Of a stretch of 64,000 nucleotides of DNA, positions 42,418 through 52,847 are shown piece by piece. The first letter of the stretch is position 1. Each line of letters starts with the position of its first letter. Made by a program: the position numbers and the translations under genes. Source of the DNA: Bacilli bacterium (GTDB lineage: Bacteria; Bacillota_I; Bacilli_A; RF39; UBA660); contig JAFUNE010000002.1 of the NCBI GenBank assembly GCA_017473105.1, positions 42,520-106,519 on the forward strand, written 5' to 3'. The notes beneath the pieces are model-generated. The model saw nothing but the letters and a program-made list of their open reading frames with translations. It was not told where the DNA came from and did no database searches.

Positions 42418-44025
42418 TTATTTAAGACTAACTATATCTATTATTTCTTTTTCTGCAATATATACTATAGTTATTTCATCATTTACTTTTACAAATGGTA
42501 AAGTATCACTTGTCTTAATTGAAACTTTGTATTTTTGATTATCTTTGTCTGTAATATAGTAGTATGTATTACCATCTATACTTGCATTTGTTATACTTGA
42601 AATTATTATTTTCTTTTCAATTTCTTTTCCATTAGATTTTAAGTCTACATTTGCAAGATAACTTCTTGCTGCTTCCTCTATTCCTAAAGACGAATCAGTT
42701 ACTACAACTTTTTGATAATCTTCAACATCTACAAATGCATACATTTTTACAAGACCTGCGTTATCTTTTAAACTTATTAAATATGTTGGTCTATTATTTA
42801 AATTAACTAGTAATGGGAAAGTAGATGTGTAATTCATTTGTTGAACTTGTCCTTTTGCACTTTCCATTGCTGAATATTCTTCTGCACCTGGTACATCATA
42901 ATACTTAGTTTCTTTAGTTCTTAAATTAGTAATAATAAATCCAATATTTGATTCGTCGCTATTTATTGATGTTACACCTGTATATAAAAACACATCATCA
43001 TCTTGAATCATGTAGTTATATCCATCTGTAGTTTGTACTACTCCTTTTTGACCAAAAATAGAATTAATAAATCCATTTTTATACATTCCATAATCATCGT
43101 ATTGTTCAATAATTAAATATGGGTCATATACTTGGTCTACCCATGATGGTATATTTTTTGAGTCATAATAATTGCTATCTCCAGTTATTGGATCTAATAT
43201 TACAACTCCTTCAATATCTGGAAGTAATCCAACTGCAGTATATTCGATTGTTGGTACTATCCAATATGGATTTCCTTCGTTGTCTATTTCAAATGATTCT
43301 TCTGCAAATACTTTTGTTGGGTAAGAAAATCTTAATTTTCTATATAAATCTTCATTGAATAACGCGCTTGGCATATATTTCATACCTTTTTCCAATTTTG
43401 TTAAATTTGATTTTCCTGTTGTACTGTTAACTGTAATGTATCCAGAAACTCCTTTTTTTCTATTTGTGAACCATTTAATTTCACTTGCATATTCAAGTGG
43501 TGTTACTCTAATAATATCATTATTAAAATTAATTTGAGTATAAAGAGAAGATACTTCAAATTGACTTACAAGTTCACTCATTTGTCCCATTACTCTATCT
43601 CCTAATTTTGATGATGAATCTTTATCAAGTAATGGTAAACTATTAAAGTTTATTTCTTTTATATCTTCTTCAAAACTAGTTTCTTCATTAATCTTAATTC
43701 TACTTGCGTATTTGCTACTCATAAATACTGGTGAATATATAAAATTCACTATAAATATTAATGCAAAACAGCAAACAAATCCTATATATAGATATCCTCC
43801 TAATGACTTATTTTTTTGCTTTGTTCCGATACTAACTTTTATTCTTTTACTAAATTTTATTTTATCTATTTCACCTATACTCAAATTTACAAGTGAAAAC
43901 ATAGTTACTACAATAAATAAATAACTATAAAATCCCATACTTTGTAAATTAAATGCTGGCAAAGTAAAATAGTAAATTATAAAAGCTATTATCGCGACAA
44001 CTAAATTACTTATTATTCTTTTCAT
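42418..44025 (-). CDS. Large membrane protein with PepSY-like extracytoplasmic region
   Basis: 535 residues: three N-terminal membrane helices (about 5-22, 30-48, 78-98), then about 430 extracytoplasmic residues with alternating strands. One part (about 235-330; EGNPYWIVPTIEYTAV ... GVVILDPITGDSNYYDSKNIPSWVDQVYDP) resembles PepSY-type domains that restrain peptidases. The function is unknown. Homologue-like proteins with this organisation occur in many Bacillota without assigned role. It has its own compact promoter, with AAGGT before the ATG. Confidence 0.7.
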   Translation of the reverse strand: MKRIISNLVVAIIAFIIYYFTLPAFNLQSMGFYSYLFIVVTMFSLVNLSIGEIDKIKFSKRIKVSIGTKQKNKSLGGYLYIGFVCCFALIFIVNFIYSPVFMSSKYASRIKINEETSFEEDIKEINFNSLPLLDKDSSSKLGDRVMGQMSELVSQFEVSSLYTQINFNNDIIRVTPLEYASEIKWFTNRKKGVSGYITVNSTTGKSNLTKLEKGMKYMPSALFNEDLYRKLRFSYPTKVFAEESFEIDNEGNPYWIVPTIEYTAVGLLPDIEGVVILDPITGDSNYYDSKNIPSWVDQVYDPYLIIEQYDDYGMYKNGFINSIFGQKGVVQTTDGYNYMIQDDDVFLYTGVTSINSDESNIGFIITNLRTKETKYYDVPGAEEYSAMESAKGQVQQMNYTSTFPLLVNLNNRPTYLISLKDNAGLVKMYAFVDVEDYQKVVVTDSSLGIEEAARSYLANVDLKSNGKEIEKKIIISSITNASIDGNTYYYITDKDNQKYKVSIKTSDTLPFVKVNDEITIVYIAEKEIIDIVSLK

Positions 44026-44047
44026 AATTACCTTCTTTCTTATTAAA

Positions 44048-44056
44048 ATTATATCA
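44048..44056 (-). promoter_or_regulatory. Extended -10 promoter (TGATATAAT)
   Basis: Minus-strand, 23 bases before the start at 44025, back to back with the helD paralogue promoter. Confidence 0.6.
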
Positions 44057-44082
44057 TAAATATGTAAAGTAAATAAATATTC

Positions 44083-44111
44083 TTGACAATATATTTTTAT
44101 TTTGATAACAT
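44083..44111 (+). promoter_or_regulatory. Promoter of the second helD gene
   Basis: TTGACA (44083-44088), a 17-base spacer and TAACAT (44106-44111). A 50-base leader with TAGGAGGAATA precedes the ATG. Confidence 0.75.
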
Positions 44112-44161
44112 TTTTTTCATACGTTAGTTTTTAAAGATACACTTAATTTATAGGAGGAATA

Positions 44162-46198
44162 ATGAATTTAAGTGAAGAAGAATTTTCAAAAGAGAAAAAA
44201 CATCTAGATGAAACTACACAACTTTTAAGGGAGACAATTAGTAATCTTGCACAAGATTTATATGACAACGAAGAAAAACAACTTGAATTTAAAAAGTACA
44301 TTTGGGATACAAGAAGTGAACTTGATCCTACAGAAATGAAAAGTATTGTTTCTAACAATGCTCAAGAAATTGATAACTTAGAAATGAAAGCAAAATATTA
44401 TAAGAAACTTTATAAAATTCAAAATAGTCCATATTTTGCTAAAATTGTTTTTCGAAATAATGAAAATATTGACCCTACTATTTATATTGGTCTAACATAT
44501 TTAACACGTGATAATAAAAATGTTATTTATGACTGGAGAAGTCCAATTGCTAGTATATTTTACGACTATGAAAATGGTGATTGTGAATATGAAGCACCTG
44601 GTGGAAAAATAAAGGGTTATTTAGAAAATAAGAGACAATTTACTATTGAAGATTCTAAAATAATTAGAGTTTTTGATTCAAAACTTAATGTTCAAGATGA
44701 TTTACTTCAAGAGGTCTTATCACAAAAAAATAATGATTATATGAAAAATATAGTTAACACTATTCAACAAGAACAAAATGCTATTATTCGAAATGTTAAG
44801 GATAAAAATTTAATTGTTCAAGGAATTGCTGGTTCTGGTAAAACAAGCGTCGCTCTTCATAGAATAGCTTTTTTACTTTATAAAATCAAAAATTTAACAA
44901 GCGATAAAGTTTTAATATTCGCACCAAACCAAGTATTTTCTGAATATATTTCAAATGTACTTCCTGAACTTGGTGAAGAAAATACAAAAGAAACAACTTT
45001 TTCTGATTTCTTGGAAACATATATTACTGAATATAGACATATTGAAACATTTACTTCATTCATTGAGAGATATTACAAATATGAAGAAGTACTTCCTGAT
45101 TTAATTAAATTTAAACAATCTGATGAAATAATTAATGTTATTGATTTATACATAAAAAATTATACTAAAAACGCAAAATTTACTGATGATATATTAAATC
45201 GAGATTTGTTTATAACAAAAGAAAAACTTAATTATTATTTAAATGAAAGATATGTTAGCATTCCCCTATTTGAAAGAATACAAGAGATTGCAGAAAAATT
45301 ATCTGAGCAAAATTTTAATGGTAATAAAACAAAAACTAAACAAATTCAAAAATGGTTAAAAGAAAAAATAAATATTTCACTTGATATGAAAGAAATTTAT
45401 AAAAAGTTTTATACAAGTCTTGAATTTAAATTTGTATATAAAAAGAATATACCTGATAATTACATTGATAAACTCGATAGTAAAACTATTTCATTTGAAG
45501 ATGCTTGTTTATTTGTATATATGAAAAGTCTTCTTATGTTTTTAGGAAATGATTATCAAATTGAGCAAACTATTATTGATGAAGCTCAAGATTATAATAA
45601 ACTTCAATATATCTTATTAAAAAAGATTCTTAAAAAAAGTAAGTTTACTATATTAGGTGATATTAATCAAACAATTAATCCATATTATCAATATAAATCT
45701 TTAAATGATTTAAGTGATATATTTGATTCTTCAAATTATTTAGAGCTTAATAAAACATATCGTTCTAGTCCTGAGATTATCGAACACACTAATAAAATAC
45801 TTGGTTTAAATTTAGTTTCTGCGATAAGACGAGATACTAAAATACCTGTTATATTTAGAAATAAAGATAATATCAAAGATCAGATGATTTATGATATTAA
45901 AACTCTTCAAAGAAAATGTAAAAGTATTGCAATTATTACTAAAACTGATACTGAAGCAAATTCTATTTATAAAATGTTAAAATCATCTTTTAAAGATTTA
46001 GTTCTTATATCAAATGGTTCAAATAACTTTAATAGAAAACTTGTTGTTATTCCATCTTATATGTCTAAGGGTCTTGAGTTCGATGCGAGTATTGTATACA
46101 CAGATAAAAATAATAAATATACTTTTGATGAGAGGTATTTATATTACGTTTCTTGTACAAGAAGTCAACATTATTTAGTAATTTATAATCAAAATTAA
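44162..46198 (+). CDS. Second HelD-type helicase
   Basis: A 678-residue SF1 NTPase similar in layout to the 14440-16614 protein: coiled N-terminus, the segment SPYFAKIVFRNNENIDPTIYIGLTYL, Walker A in IVQGIAGSGKTSVALHR, motif II TIIDEAQDYNKLQ, motif III FTILGDINQTINPYY and motif VI LYYVSCTRSQHYL. HelD proteins release RNA polymerase from nucleic acid. Two copies in one 64-kb window suggest divided roles, for example housekeeping recycling and antibiotic or stress protection. It is monocistronic and convergent with tuf across a shared terminator. Confidence 0.88.
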   Translation: MNLSEEEFSKEKKHLDETTQLLRETISNLAQDLYDNEEKQLEFKKYIWDTRSELDPTEMKSIVSNNAQEIDNLEMKAKYYKKLYKIQNSPYFAKIVFRNNENIDPTIYIGLTYLTRDNKNVIYDWRSPIASIFYDYENGDCEYEAPGGKIKGYLENKRQFTIEDSKIIRVFDSKLNVQDDLLQEVLSQKNNDYMKNIVNTIQQEQNAIIRNVKDKNLIVQGIAGSGKTSVALHRIAFLLYKIKNLTSDKVLIFAPNQVFSEYISNVLPELGEENTKETTFSDFLETYITEYRHIETFTSFIERYYKYEEVLPDLIKFKQSDEIINVIDLYIKNYTKNAKFTDDILNRDLFITKEKLNYYLNERYVSIPLFERIQEIAEKLSEQNFNGNKTKTKQIQKWLKEKINISLDMKEIYKKFYTSLEFKFVYKKNIPDNYIDKLDSKTISFEDACLFVYMKSLLMFLGNDYQIEQTIIDEAQDYNKLQYILLKKILKKSKFTILGDINQTINPYYQYKSLNDLSDIFDSSNYLELNKTYRSSPEIIEHTNKILGLNLVSAIRRDTKIPVIFRNKDNIKDQMIYDIKTLQRKCKSIAIITKTDTEANSIYKMLKSSFKDLVLISNGSNNFNRKLVVIPSYMSKGLEFDASIVYTDKNNKYTFDERYLYYVSCTRSQHYLVIYNQN

Positions 46199-46205
46199 AC
46201 AAATA

Positions 46206-46240
46206 AAAAACTTTGGATTATCCCAAAGTTTTTATTTTAT
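46206..46240. terminator. Bidirectional terminator between helD paralogue and tuf
   Basis: AAAAACTTTGG/CCAAAGTTTTT with a 6-base loop and A/T tracts on both sides. Confidence 0.9.
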
Positions 46241-46259
46241 TATGTAATCTTAGTAATTA

Positions 46260-47429
46260 TTATTCAATAATTTCAGAAACTACACCAGCACCAACTGTTC
46301 TTCCACCTTCACGGATTGAGAAGTTAGTTCCGTTTTCGATAGCGATTGGAGTGATTAACTCAACAGTCATATCAACATTGTCACCAGGCATAACCATTTC
46401 AACACCTTCTGGTAATTGAATTACACCAGTAACATCAGTTGTTCTGAAATAGAATTGAGGTCTATAGTTACTAAAGAATGGAGTATGACGTCCACCTTCT
46501 TCTTTAGATAATACATAAACGCTAGCTTTGAATTTCTTATGTGGAGTAACGCTTCCTGGTTTACAGATAATTTGTCCTCTTTCAACATCTTCTCTATTGA
46601 TACCACGAAGTAATACACCAGCATTATCTCCAGCTTCAGCATAATCTAAAGATTTTCTGAACATTTCGATACCAGTAACTACTGTTTTTCTTGTATCTCT
46701 AATTCCAACGATTTCAACTTCGTCATTAAGATTTAATCTACCTCTTTCAACACGTCCTGTAACAACAGTTCCACGTCCTGTGATAGTAAATACATCTTCG
46801 ATGCTCATTAAGAATGGTTTGTCAGTATCTCTTACTGGAGATTCAATCCATTCATCAACAGCAGCCATAAGATCTCTAATTGGTTGTTCCCAATTTGCAT
46901 CTCCTTCAAGTGCTTTTAATGCAGAACCACGAATAACTGGAGTATTGTCTCCGTCAAATCCGTATTCACTTAATAATTCTCTAACTTCCATTTCTACTAA
47001 ATCTAAAAGTTCAGAATCATCAACCATATCACATTTATTGATGAATACACACATTTTTGGTACTCCAACTTGACGTGATAATAAGATGTGCTCTCTTGTT
47101 TGAGGCATTGGTCCATCTGTAGCTGAAACAACTAAGATAGCTCCGTCCATTTGAGCAGCACCAGTAATCATATTTTTAACATAGTCAGCGTGTCCTGGAC
47201 AGTCAACGTGAGCATAGTGACGTTTGTCAGTTGAATACTCAACGTGAGCAGTATTAATTGTAATACCTCTTTCTCTTTCTTCTGGTGCTTTATCGATCAT
47301 ATCATATGCCATAAATTCACCGAATTGTTTTGTAATAGCAGCAGTTAATGTTGTTTTACCATGGTCAACGTGTCCGATAGTACCAATATTAACGTGCTCT
47401 TTAGAACGGTCAAATTTTTGTTTTGCCAT
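46260..47429 (-). CDS. tuf: Elongation factor Tu
   Basis: 389 residues, slightly short but complete: G1 [10 protein letters not shown], switch [14 protein letters not shown]3 DCPGHADY, G4 NKCDM, G5 GSALKAL, then domains II and III ending in [13 protein letters not shown]. It delivers aminoacyl-tRNA to the ribosome. It is the last gene of the str operon order rpsL-rpsG-fusA-tuf, with a strong AAAGGAGG site and a promoter of its own in the 93-base gap, which fits the high demand for EF-Tu. Confidence 0.98.
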   Translation of the reverse strand: MAKQKFDRSKEHVNIGTIGHVDHGKTTLTAAITKQFGEFMAYDMIDKAPEERERGITINTAHVEYSTDKRHYAHVDCPGHADYVKNMITGAAQMDGAILVVSATDGPMPQTREHILLSRQVGVPKMCVFINKCDMVDDSELLDLVEMEVRELLSEYGFDGDNTPVIRGSALKALEGDANWEQPIRDLMAAVDEWIESPVRDTDKPFLMSIEDVFTITGRGTVVTGRVERGRLNLNDEVEIVGIRDTRKTVVTGIEMFRKSLDYAEAGDNAGVLLRGINREDVERGQIICKPGSVTPHKKFKASVYVLSKEEGGRHTPFFSNYRPQFYFRTTDVTGVIQLPEGVEMVMPGDNVDMTVELITPIAIENGTNFSIREGGRTVGAGVVSEIIE

Positions 47430-47460
47430 TTTAAATTTCCTCCTTTTTCATTACATATAT

Positions 47461-47489
47461 ATTTTATCTAATACTTAAATTATTTTCAA
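47461..47489 (-). promoter_or_regulatory. Internal promoter of tuf
   Basis: Minus-strand TTGAAA (47489-47484), a 17-base spacer and TAAAAT (47466-47461), 32 bases before the tuf start. Confidence 0.65.
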
Positions 47490-47522
47490 GTATTAATTAA
47501 CCATTTTTGGTAAACGGAAGTA

Positions 47523-49598
47523 CTAATTTTGTACTCCGTTTTTCTTAATTATAGTCTCAGCTATATTTTTTGGAACTTCTTCATAGTGATCAAAAATCAT
47601 TTGATATGTTCCACGTCCTTGAGTATTACTTCTAAGAACTGTCATGTAACCAAACATTTCTGATAGAGGTACCATAGCCTTAATTGATAAATCTTTACCC
47701 ATAGATTCATTTCCTAGAGGTCTACCTCTTCTACTTGTTAAGTCTCCCATAACTGTACCCATGAATTCTTCTGGAACTCTAACTTCTACACTCATGATAG
47801 GTTCTAAAATACATGGATTACATTTATTTTTAGCTTCCTTAAGTGCCATTGATGCAGCAATTTTGAAAGCCATTTCGTTAGAGTCTACATCATGGTATGA
47901 ACCATCAAATAATGTACACTTAACGTCGATCATTGGATATCCAGCAAGTACTCCACCTGCTAATGCTTCTTGAAGTCCTTTGTCTACAACTGGAATATAT
48001 TCTCTTGGAACAACTCCACCAACAACTTCATCAACAAATTCATATCCTGCATCTTTATTAGGTTCGAATTTAACCCAAACGTGTCCGTATTGTCCACGAC
48101 CACCACTTTGTTTAATATATTTACCTTCACATTCAGCAGTAGTTTTTAATGTTTCTCTATAAGCAACTTGTGGTTTACCAACATTAGCTTCAACACTAAA
48201 TTCTCTTTTCATTCTATCTACAAGTACGTCTAAGTGTAACTCACCCATACCAGCAATGATAGTTTGACCTGTTTCATGATCAGTTTTTGCTCTAAATGAA
48301 GGGTCTTCTTTTGCAAGTTTTTGTAATGCAAGTCCCATTTTTTCTTGATCTGCTTTTGATTTTGGTTCAATAGCAAGTTCAATAACAGGTTCTGGGAATA
48401 CCATTTTTTCTAAAATAACTGGGTGTTTTTCATCACATAATGTGTCTCCAGTAGTAGTGTCTTTTAATCCTACTGCTGCAGCGATTTCACCTGCATATAC
48501 TTCAGAAATTTCTTTTCTTTGGTTAGCATGCATTTGAAGAATACGTCCGATTCTTTCTTTTTGACCTGTTGTAGCATTTAATACATAGCTTCCTGATTTT
48601 AATACTCCAGAATATACACGGAAGAATGTTAAGTTTCCAACGAACGGATCGTTCATAACTTTGAATGCTAATGCACTGAAAGGTTCACTATCACTAGCTT
48701 TTCTTTCTACTTCTTTTTCATTAGCATCTACACCTTTAACAGCTTCAATGTCTAGTGGAGATGGTAAGTAATCAACTACAGCATCCATTAATGCACGAGT
48801 ACCTTTGTTTCCTAAGGCATCAGCACATAATACTGGGAAGAATTTAACAGCTAAAGTAGCTTTTCTTATTGTTGATTTTAATAAATCTACACTAATTTCA
48901 TTTCCTTCTAAATATTGTTCCATTAATTCATCAGAGAAATCAGCAACAGCTTCTATTAATTTACCTCTATATTCTTCAGCTTTAGAAACCATATCTGCTG
49001 GCATTTCTATTTCAGAAACTTCTTGAGCAGCGTTTCCAGCATAGTTGTAAGCTTTCATAGTAACTAAATCAATATATCCTGTAAAATGATCTTCACAACC
49101 GATTGGATAAACAATAGGATAAGCGTTTTCTGCAAGTCTATTATGGATTGAACCTATAGAATATTCGAAATCAGCTCCCATTTTTTCCATTTTGTTTGCA
49201 CAAATCATTCTTGGAACCATATAATCATTTGCTTGTTTCCAAACTTGTTCAGTTTGAGTTTCAACTCCTGCTTGAGCATCGATTAATGCTACAGCACCAT
49301 CAAGTACTCTTAAACTACGAGCAACTTCAATTGTGAAGTCTACGTGACCAGGAGTATCGATAATATTGAATCTATAACCATTCCAGTGAACTGTTGTTGC
49401 AGCACTTGTAATTGTTATACCTCTTTCTTTCTCTTGTTCCATCCAGTCCATTTGTGAAGCTCCATCATGAGTTTCACCGATTTTATGGATGTTACCACCT
49501 AAAAATAGGATACGCTCAGTTGTTGTTGTTTTACCAGCATCAATGTGAGCCATAATACCTAAATTACGTGTTTTTTCTAATGATACATCACGTGCCAT
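47523..49598 (-). CDS. fusA: Elongation factor G
   Basis: 691 residues, normal length: GTPase motifs [34 protein letters not shown] and NKMEKMGAD, followed by domains II-V with [19 protein letters not shown] near the C-terminus. It drives translocation of tRNA and mRNA on the ribosome. It lies 15 bases after rpsG. The ribosome-binding site is AAGGGAG. Confidence 0.98.
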   Translation of the reverse strand: MARDVSLEKTRNLGIMAHIDAGKTTTTERILFLGGNIHKIGETHDGASQMDWMEQEKERGITITSAATTVHWNGYRFNIIDTPGHVDFTIEVARSLRVLDGAVALIDAQAGVETQTEQVWKQANDYMVPRMICANKMEKMGADFEYSIGSIHNRLAENAYPIVYPIGCEDHFTGYIDLVTMKAYNYAGNAAQEVSEIEMPADMVSKAEEYRGKLIEAVADFSDELMEQYLEGNEISVDLLKSTIRKATLAVKFFPVLCADALGNKGTRALMDAVVDYLPSPLDIEAVKGVDANEKEVERKASDSEPFSALAFKVMNDPFVGNLTFFRVYSGVLKSGSYVLNATTGQKERIGRILQMHANQRKEISEVYAGEIAAAVGLKDTTTGDTLCDEKHPVILEKMVFPEPVIELAIEPKSKADQEKMGLALQKLAKEDPSFRAKTDHETGQTIIAGMGELHLDVLVDRMKREFSVEANVGKPQVAYRETLKTTAECEGKYIKQSGGRGQYGHVWVKFEPNKDAGYEFVDEVVGGVVPREYIPVVDKGLQEALAGGVLAGYPMIDVKCTLFDGSYHDVDSNEMAFKIAASMALKEAKNKCNPCILEPIMSVEVRVPEEFMGTVMGDLTSRRGRPLGNESMGKDLSIKAMVPLSEMFGYMTVLRSNTQGRGTYQMIFDHYEEVPKNIAETIIKKNGVQN

Positions 49599-49613
49599 AA
49601 GTGTTCTCCCTTC

Positions 49614-50081
49614 TTACCATCTATAGTGAGCATAAGCTTTGTTAGCCTCTGCCATCTTATGAGTATCTTCACGTTTTTTAACTGCTCCACCTACACCATT
49701 AGATGCATCGATGATTTCAGCAGCTAAGTTTTCTGCCATACCTTTTCCATTTCTGTTTTTGGCATATTGAATTAACCATCTTAATGTTAAAGCGTTAGCT
49801 CTATCTTCTCTAACTTCCATTGGTACAGAATAGTTGCTTCCACCAATTCTTCTACTCTTTATTTCTAAAGCTGGTTTGATGTTTTCAAATGCTTGATTTA
49901 AAACTTCAAGTGGATCTTTATTTGTTTTCTCTTTTACTATATCAAGAGCTTTATATAATATTTTTTGAGCAGTACCTTTTTTTCCATCTAACATGATTCC
50001 GTTGATTAACTTAGTAACCATTTTAGAATTATATATTGGATCTGCTAAAACATCTCTTTTAATTGCTTGTCTTTTACGCAT
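49614..50081 (-). CDS. rpsG: Ribosomal protein uS7
   Basis: 155 residues; [40 protein letters not shown] and [27 protein letters not shown] are the S7 signatures. It starts assembly of the 30S head. It lies 29 bases after rpsL with AAAGGAG upstream. Confidence 0.98.
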   Translation of the reverse strand: MRKRQAIKRDVLADPIYNSKMVTKLINGIMLDGKKGTAQKILYKALDIVKEKTNKDPLEVLNQAFENIKPALEIKSRRIGGSNYSVPMEVREDRANALTLRWLIQYAKNRNGKGMAENLAAEIIDASNGVGGAVKKREDTHKMAEANKAYAHYRW

Positions 50082-50110
50082 GTTATTATATCTCCTTTCT
50101 TAAATATTAA

Positions 50111-50527
50111 TTATTTATTTTTAGGTTTTTTAGTTCCGTATTTACTTCTACCTTGTCTTCTCTTATCAATTCCAGCAGTATCTAAAGTACCACGTACAAT
50201 ATGATAACGAACACCGATTAAGTCTTTAACACGACCACCACGGATTAATACAACACTATGTTCTTGTAGGTTGTGTCCTTCTCCACCGATGTAGCAAGTA
50301 ACTTCGTATCCATTACTTAATCTAACTCTGGCGATTTTTCTTAAAGCTGAGTTTGGTTTTTTAGGTGTCTTAGTAGATACTCTTGTACAAACTCCTCTCT
50401 TTTGTGGTGAACAATTATTAGTTTTAACTTTATCCTTAGAATTGTAACCAATATTTAATACTGGACTTTTACTTTTCTTAGTTTTGTCTTTTCTTCCTTT
50501 TCTAACTAATTGATTAATTGTAGCCAT
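50111..50527 (-). CDS. rpsL: Ribosomal protein uS12
   Basis: 138 residues; [32 protein letters not shown] and the [32 protein letters not shown] region identify S12. It lines the decoding centre. The Lys in TPKKPNS that is changed in streptomycin-resistant mutants is the wild-type residue. It is the first gene of the str operon, with a strong promoter about 90 bases upstream. Confidence 0.98.
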   Translation of the reverse strand: MATINQLVRKGRKDKTKKSKSPVLNIGYNSKDKVKTNNCSPQKRGVCTRVSTKTPKKPNSALRKIARVRLSNGYEVTCYIGGEGHNLQEHSVVLIRGGRVKDLIGVRYHIVRGTLDTAGIDKRRQGRSKYGTKKPKNK

Positions 50528-50617
50528 TATTTTCTCCTTTCCTAATACACATTTCCAGGTGTATCATAATTCATATTTTTTTAAGTTTTCTTGCATAGAA
50601 AACCCGAAATCTAGATA

Positions 50618-50646
50618 ATTTTATCAATATATTTATTAATTGTCAA
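50618..50646 (-). promoter_or_regulatory. Promoter of the str operon
   Basis: Minus-strand TTGACA (50646-50641), a 17-base spacer and extended -10 TGATAAAAT (50626-50618). It is the best promoter in the window, in line with ribosomal expression, and is followed by a leader of about 80 bases. Confidence 0.85.
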
Positions 50647-50734
50647 TAAGGAAAATCAACATTTTTCATAAATATTAACACAAAATCTAAATAACGCTCA
50701 TATTATAACAAAATACATTGTTTTTGTCCACAAA

Positions 50735-50757
50735 AAAACCACAATTTCTGTGGTTTT
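50735..50757 (-). terminator. Terminator after the 50761 gene
   Basis: AAAACCACA/TGTGGTTTT with a 5-base loop and seven T on the minus strand. It insulates the str operon promoter. Confidence 0.9.
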
Positions 50758-50760
50758 AAA

Positions 50761-51369
50761 TTACATTGACATTTCTTGTTCTTCACCAAATGAATTTACA
50801 TAATCTGTAAAATACCCTAGTCTTTCATATAATTTATTTTTAGCTTCTATCATTTTCTTTTGATTATGTTTTTTTGTTAATAGTGTATCTTTTGGTTTTT
50901 CACCTACTAAGTAAGGCTCATCTATTCTTTTTCCTAGTTCACTAATTAATTCTTTTGTTCTTTCTTCGTTCACTTTTGTCCATATTATATCTTCTTTTTT
51001 TGAAATTTCTTTATTTTCTCTTGCATCAATTCCTGTAATAATAAATTTTGGTGCTTCTCCATCTTTTAAAATTAATAATCCGGATGTTGCCGTATTATAT
51101 TTATTTATTCCTGCATCCACTGCGCATGTTAAACTTATAGCCATTCCTTTTTCATGAACACTTTTTATTTCAACTTTGTAATCTGTCTCTCCTTCTACTA
51201 AATCAAAAGTTCTATAAAAGTTTTTGTTATTTAAATAAGCAGGATTTCCTAATTCATTAAAAAACACTTCATCTCTCAATCTTTTATTTAACAAATTTAC
51301 TAGAGTGTCACTTCCATTGAACGCATTATCTAGTTTTGCACCTTCTATTCCAATATATTGTATATTCAT
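50761..51369 (-). CDS. Cytoplasmic protein of unknown function
   Basis: 202 residues, mixed alpha/beta, without signal or membrane segments: MNIQYIGIEGAKLDNAFNG ... MAISLTCAVDAGINKYNTATSGLLILKDGEAPKFIITGIDAR. No family is recognised. It has GGAGG before the ATG, an extended -10 at 51400-51408 and its own terminator, so it is a single-gene unit between der and the str operon. Confidence 0.75.
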   Translation of the reverse strand: MNIQYIGIEGAKLDNAFNGSDTLVNLLNKRLRDEVFFNELGNPAYLNNKNFYRTFDLVEGETDYKVEIKSVHEKGMAISLTCAVDAGINKYNTATSGLLILKDGEAPKFIITGIDARENKEISKKEDIIWTKVNEERTKELISELGKRIDEPYLVGEKPKDTLLTKKHNQKKMIEAKNKLYERLGYFTDYVNSFGEEQEMSM

Positions 51370-51399
51370 ATATTACCTCCGTATATTTTTCTTAGTGTA

Positions 51400-51408
51400 A
51401 TTTTATCA
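51400..51408 (-). promoter_or_regulatory. Extended -10 promoter (TGATAAAAT)
   Basis: Minus-strand, 31 bases before the start at 51369. Confidence 0.55.
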
Positions 51409-51440
51409 TAATTTATATAAATAAAAAAGAAAATTACATT

Positions 51441-52757
51441 TTATAATTCTCTTTCTCCTTTATTTTTAAATTGAATTACTATTGGTGTTCCACTAAAGTC
51501 TATATTTGCTCTTATTTTATTTTCTAAGTATCTATAATAACTAAAATGAACAAGTCCTTTAGAGTTTACTTCTATATCAAATCTTGGAGGTTTAGTTCCA
51601 GATTGGTGTGCAAAGTATACTTTTAATTTTTTTCCTTTGAATGATGCTGGTGGTGTTTCTATAAATGCATCTCTAATAATATCATTTATAATACTTGTTT
51701 TTACTTCTTTAATTGAATTATTGTATGAAAGTAAAACTTCTGGCATTAACGTATGAATTCTTTTTTTAGTTTGTGCACTTAAGAATACCACTTTTGCAAA
51801 ATCCATAAATTGAAAGTTATGAGCAATGCTATTTTTCCATTCTTTCATCATTTCTTCTTTTTCTTCAATTGTATCCCATTTATTTACAACAATTACAACT
51901 GGTTTTCCTGATTCAAGAGCGTATCCTGCGATATGCTTATCATGTTCTACTATTCCTGTAGTACAATCTAGTACTAGTAAACAAACATCGCTTCTATCGA
52001 TTGCTTTCATACTTCTAAGCAAACTATATTTTTCTACACTTTCAAATATTTTACCTTTTTTTCTAAGTCCTGCTGTATCTATAAGTGTATATTCTTCTTT
52101 ATTATAAACAAACTTTGTATCTATTGCATCTCTTGTAGTTCCTGCTACATTTGAAACAATTACTCTTTCTTCATTTAAAAGTGCATTTACCAAACTACTT
52201 TTTCCTACATTTGGTCTTCCAATAACTGCAATTTTGATATTTTCATCTTCTTCTTCATATCCGCTTTCATATCCGTCTGTTGCAGTTTTTAAAAGTTCAC
52301 TTACTCCTGTTCCATGTTCTGCGGAAATTGTTACATATTCATCAAAACCTAATGTATAAAATTCATATGCATTATCTTGAGCAGTTTTATTATCTATTTT
52401 ATTTATTGCTACTATAACTCTTTTATTTTGTTTTTTTAACATATCACGAATTAATTCGTCACTTGTTGTTAATCCGTCTTTTCCATCAACTATAAATATA
52501 ATAGTATCCGCTTCTTCAATTCCTACTTCAACTTGCATTCTAATTTCTTCATTAAAGTCGCCATCACTTAAATCAATACCTCCTGTATCAATTAAGTAAA
52601 ATGGTTTATCATTAAATGATGCTTGACTATATATTCTATCTCTTGTAACCCCTGGAGCATCTTCAATAATCGCTACCTTCTTACCTACTATTCTATTAAA
52701 TAAAGTACTTTTTCCTGTATTAGGTCTTCCAACAAGGCATATTGTTTGTTTTGCCAT
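51441..52757 (-). CDS. der: Ribosome biogenesis GTPase Der (EngA)
   Basis: 438 residues with two Era-like GTPase domains in tandem (GRPNTGKSTLFN near 9; GRPNVGKSSLVN near 180), each with DTGG/DTAG and NKxD motifs (NKID, NKWD), and a C-terminal KH-like domain. It is needed for 50S assembly. The start is at 52757 (MAKQTICLVG) after GAGGTGA; upstream codons to 52835 would overlap the divergent promoter and are not part of the family. Confidence 0.97.
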   Translation of the reverse strand: MAKQTICLVGRPNTGKSTLFNRIVGKKVAIIEDAPGVTRDRIYSQASFNDKPFYLIDTGGIDLSDGDFNEEIRMQVEVGIEEADTIIFIVDGKDGLTTSDELIRDMLKKQNKRVIVAINKIDNKTAQDNAYEFYTLGFDEYVTISAEHGTGVSELLKTATDGYESGYEEEDENIKIAVIGRPNVGKSSLVNALLNEERVIVSNVAGTTRDAIDTKFVYNKEEYTLIDTAGLRKKGKIFESVEKYSLLRSMKAIDRSDVCLLVLDCTTGIVEHDKHIAGYALESGKPVVIVVNKWDTIEEKEEMMKEWKNSIAHNFQFMDFAKVVFLSAQTKKRIHTLMPEVLLSYNNSIKEVKTSIINDIIRDAFIETPPASFKGKKLKVYFAHQSGTKPPRFDIEVNSKGLVHFSYYRYLENKIRANIDFSGTPIVIQFKNKGEREL

Positions 52758-52825
52758 ATTCTTCACCTCGCATACATTATATATTAAAACAAACATTTTT
52801 TCTAGTATATTTGATAAATTTATAG

Positions 52826-52831
52826 TATAAT
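52826..52831 (+). promoter_or_regulatory. -10 box of the PAP2 phosphatase gene
   Basis: TATAAT only 17 bases before the ATG at 52848, with no Shine-Dalgarno sequence between, so the transcript would have a leader of about 10 bases or be leaderless. Confidence 0.5.
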
Positions 52832-52847
52832 TCAAAATGTGATTTAT

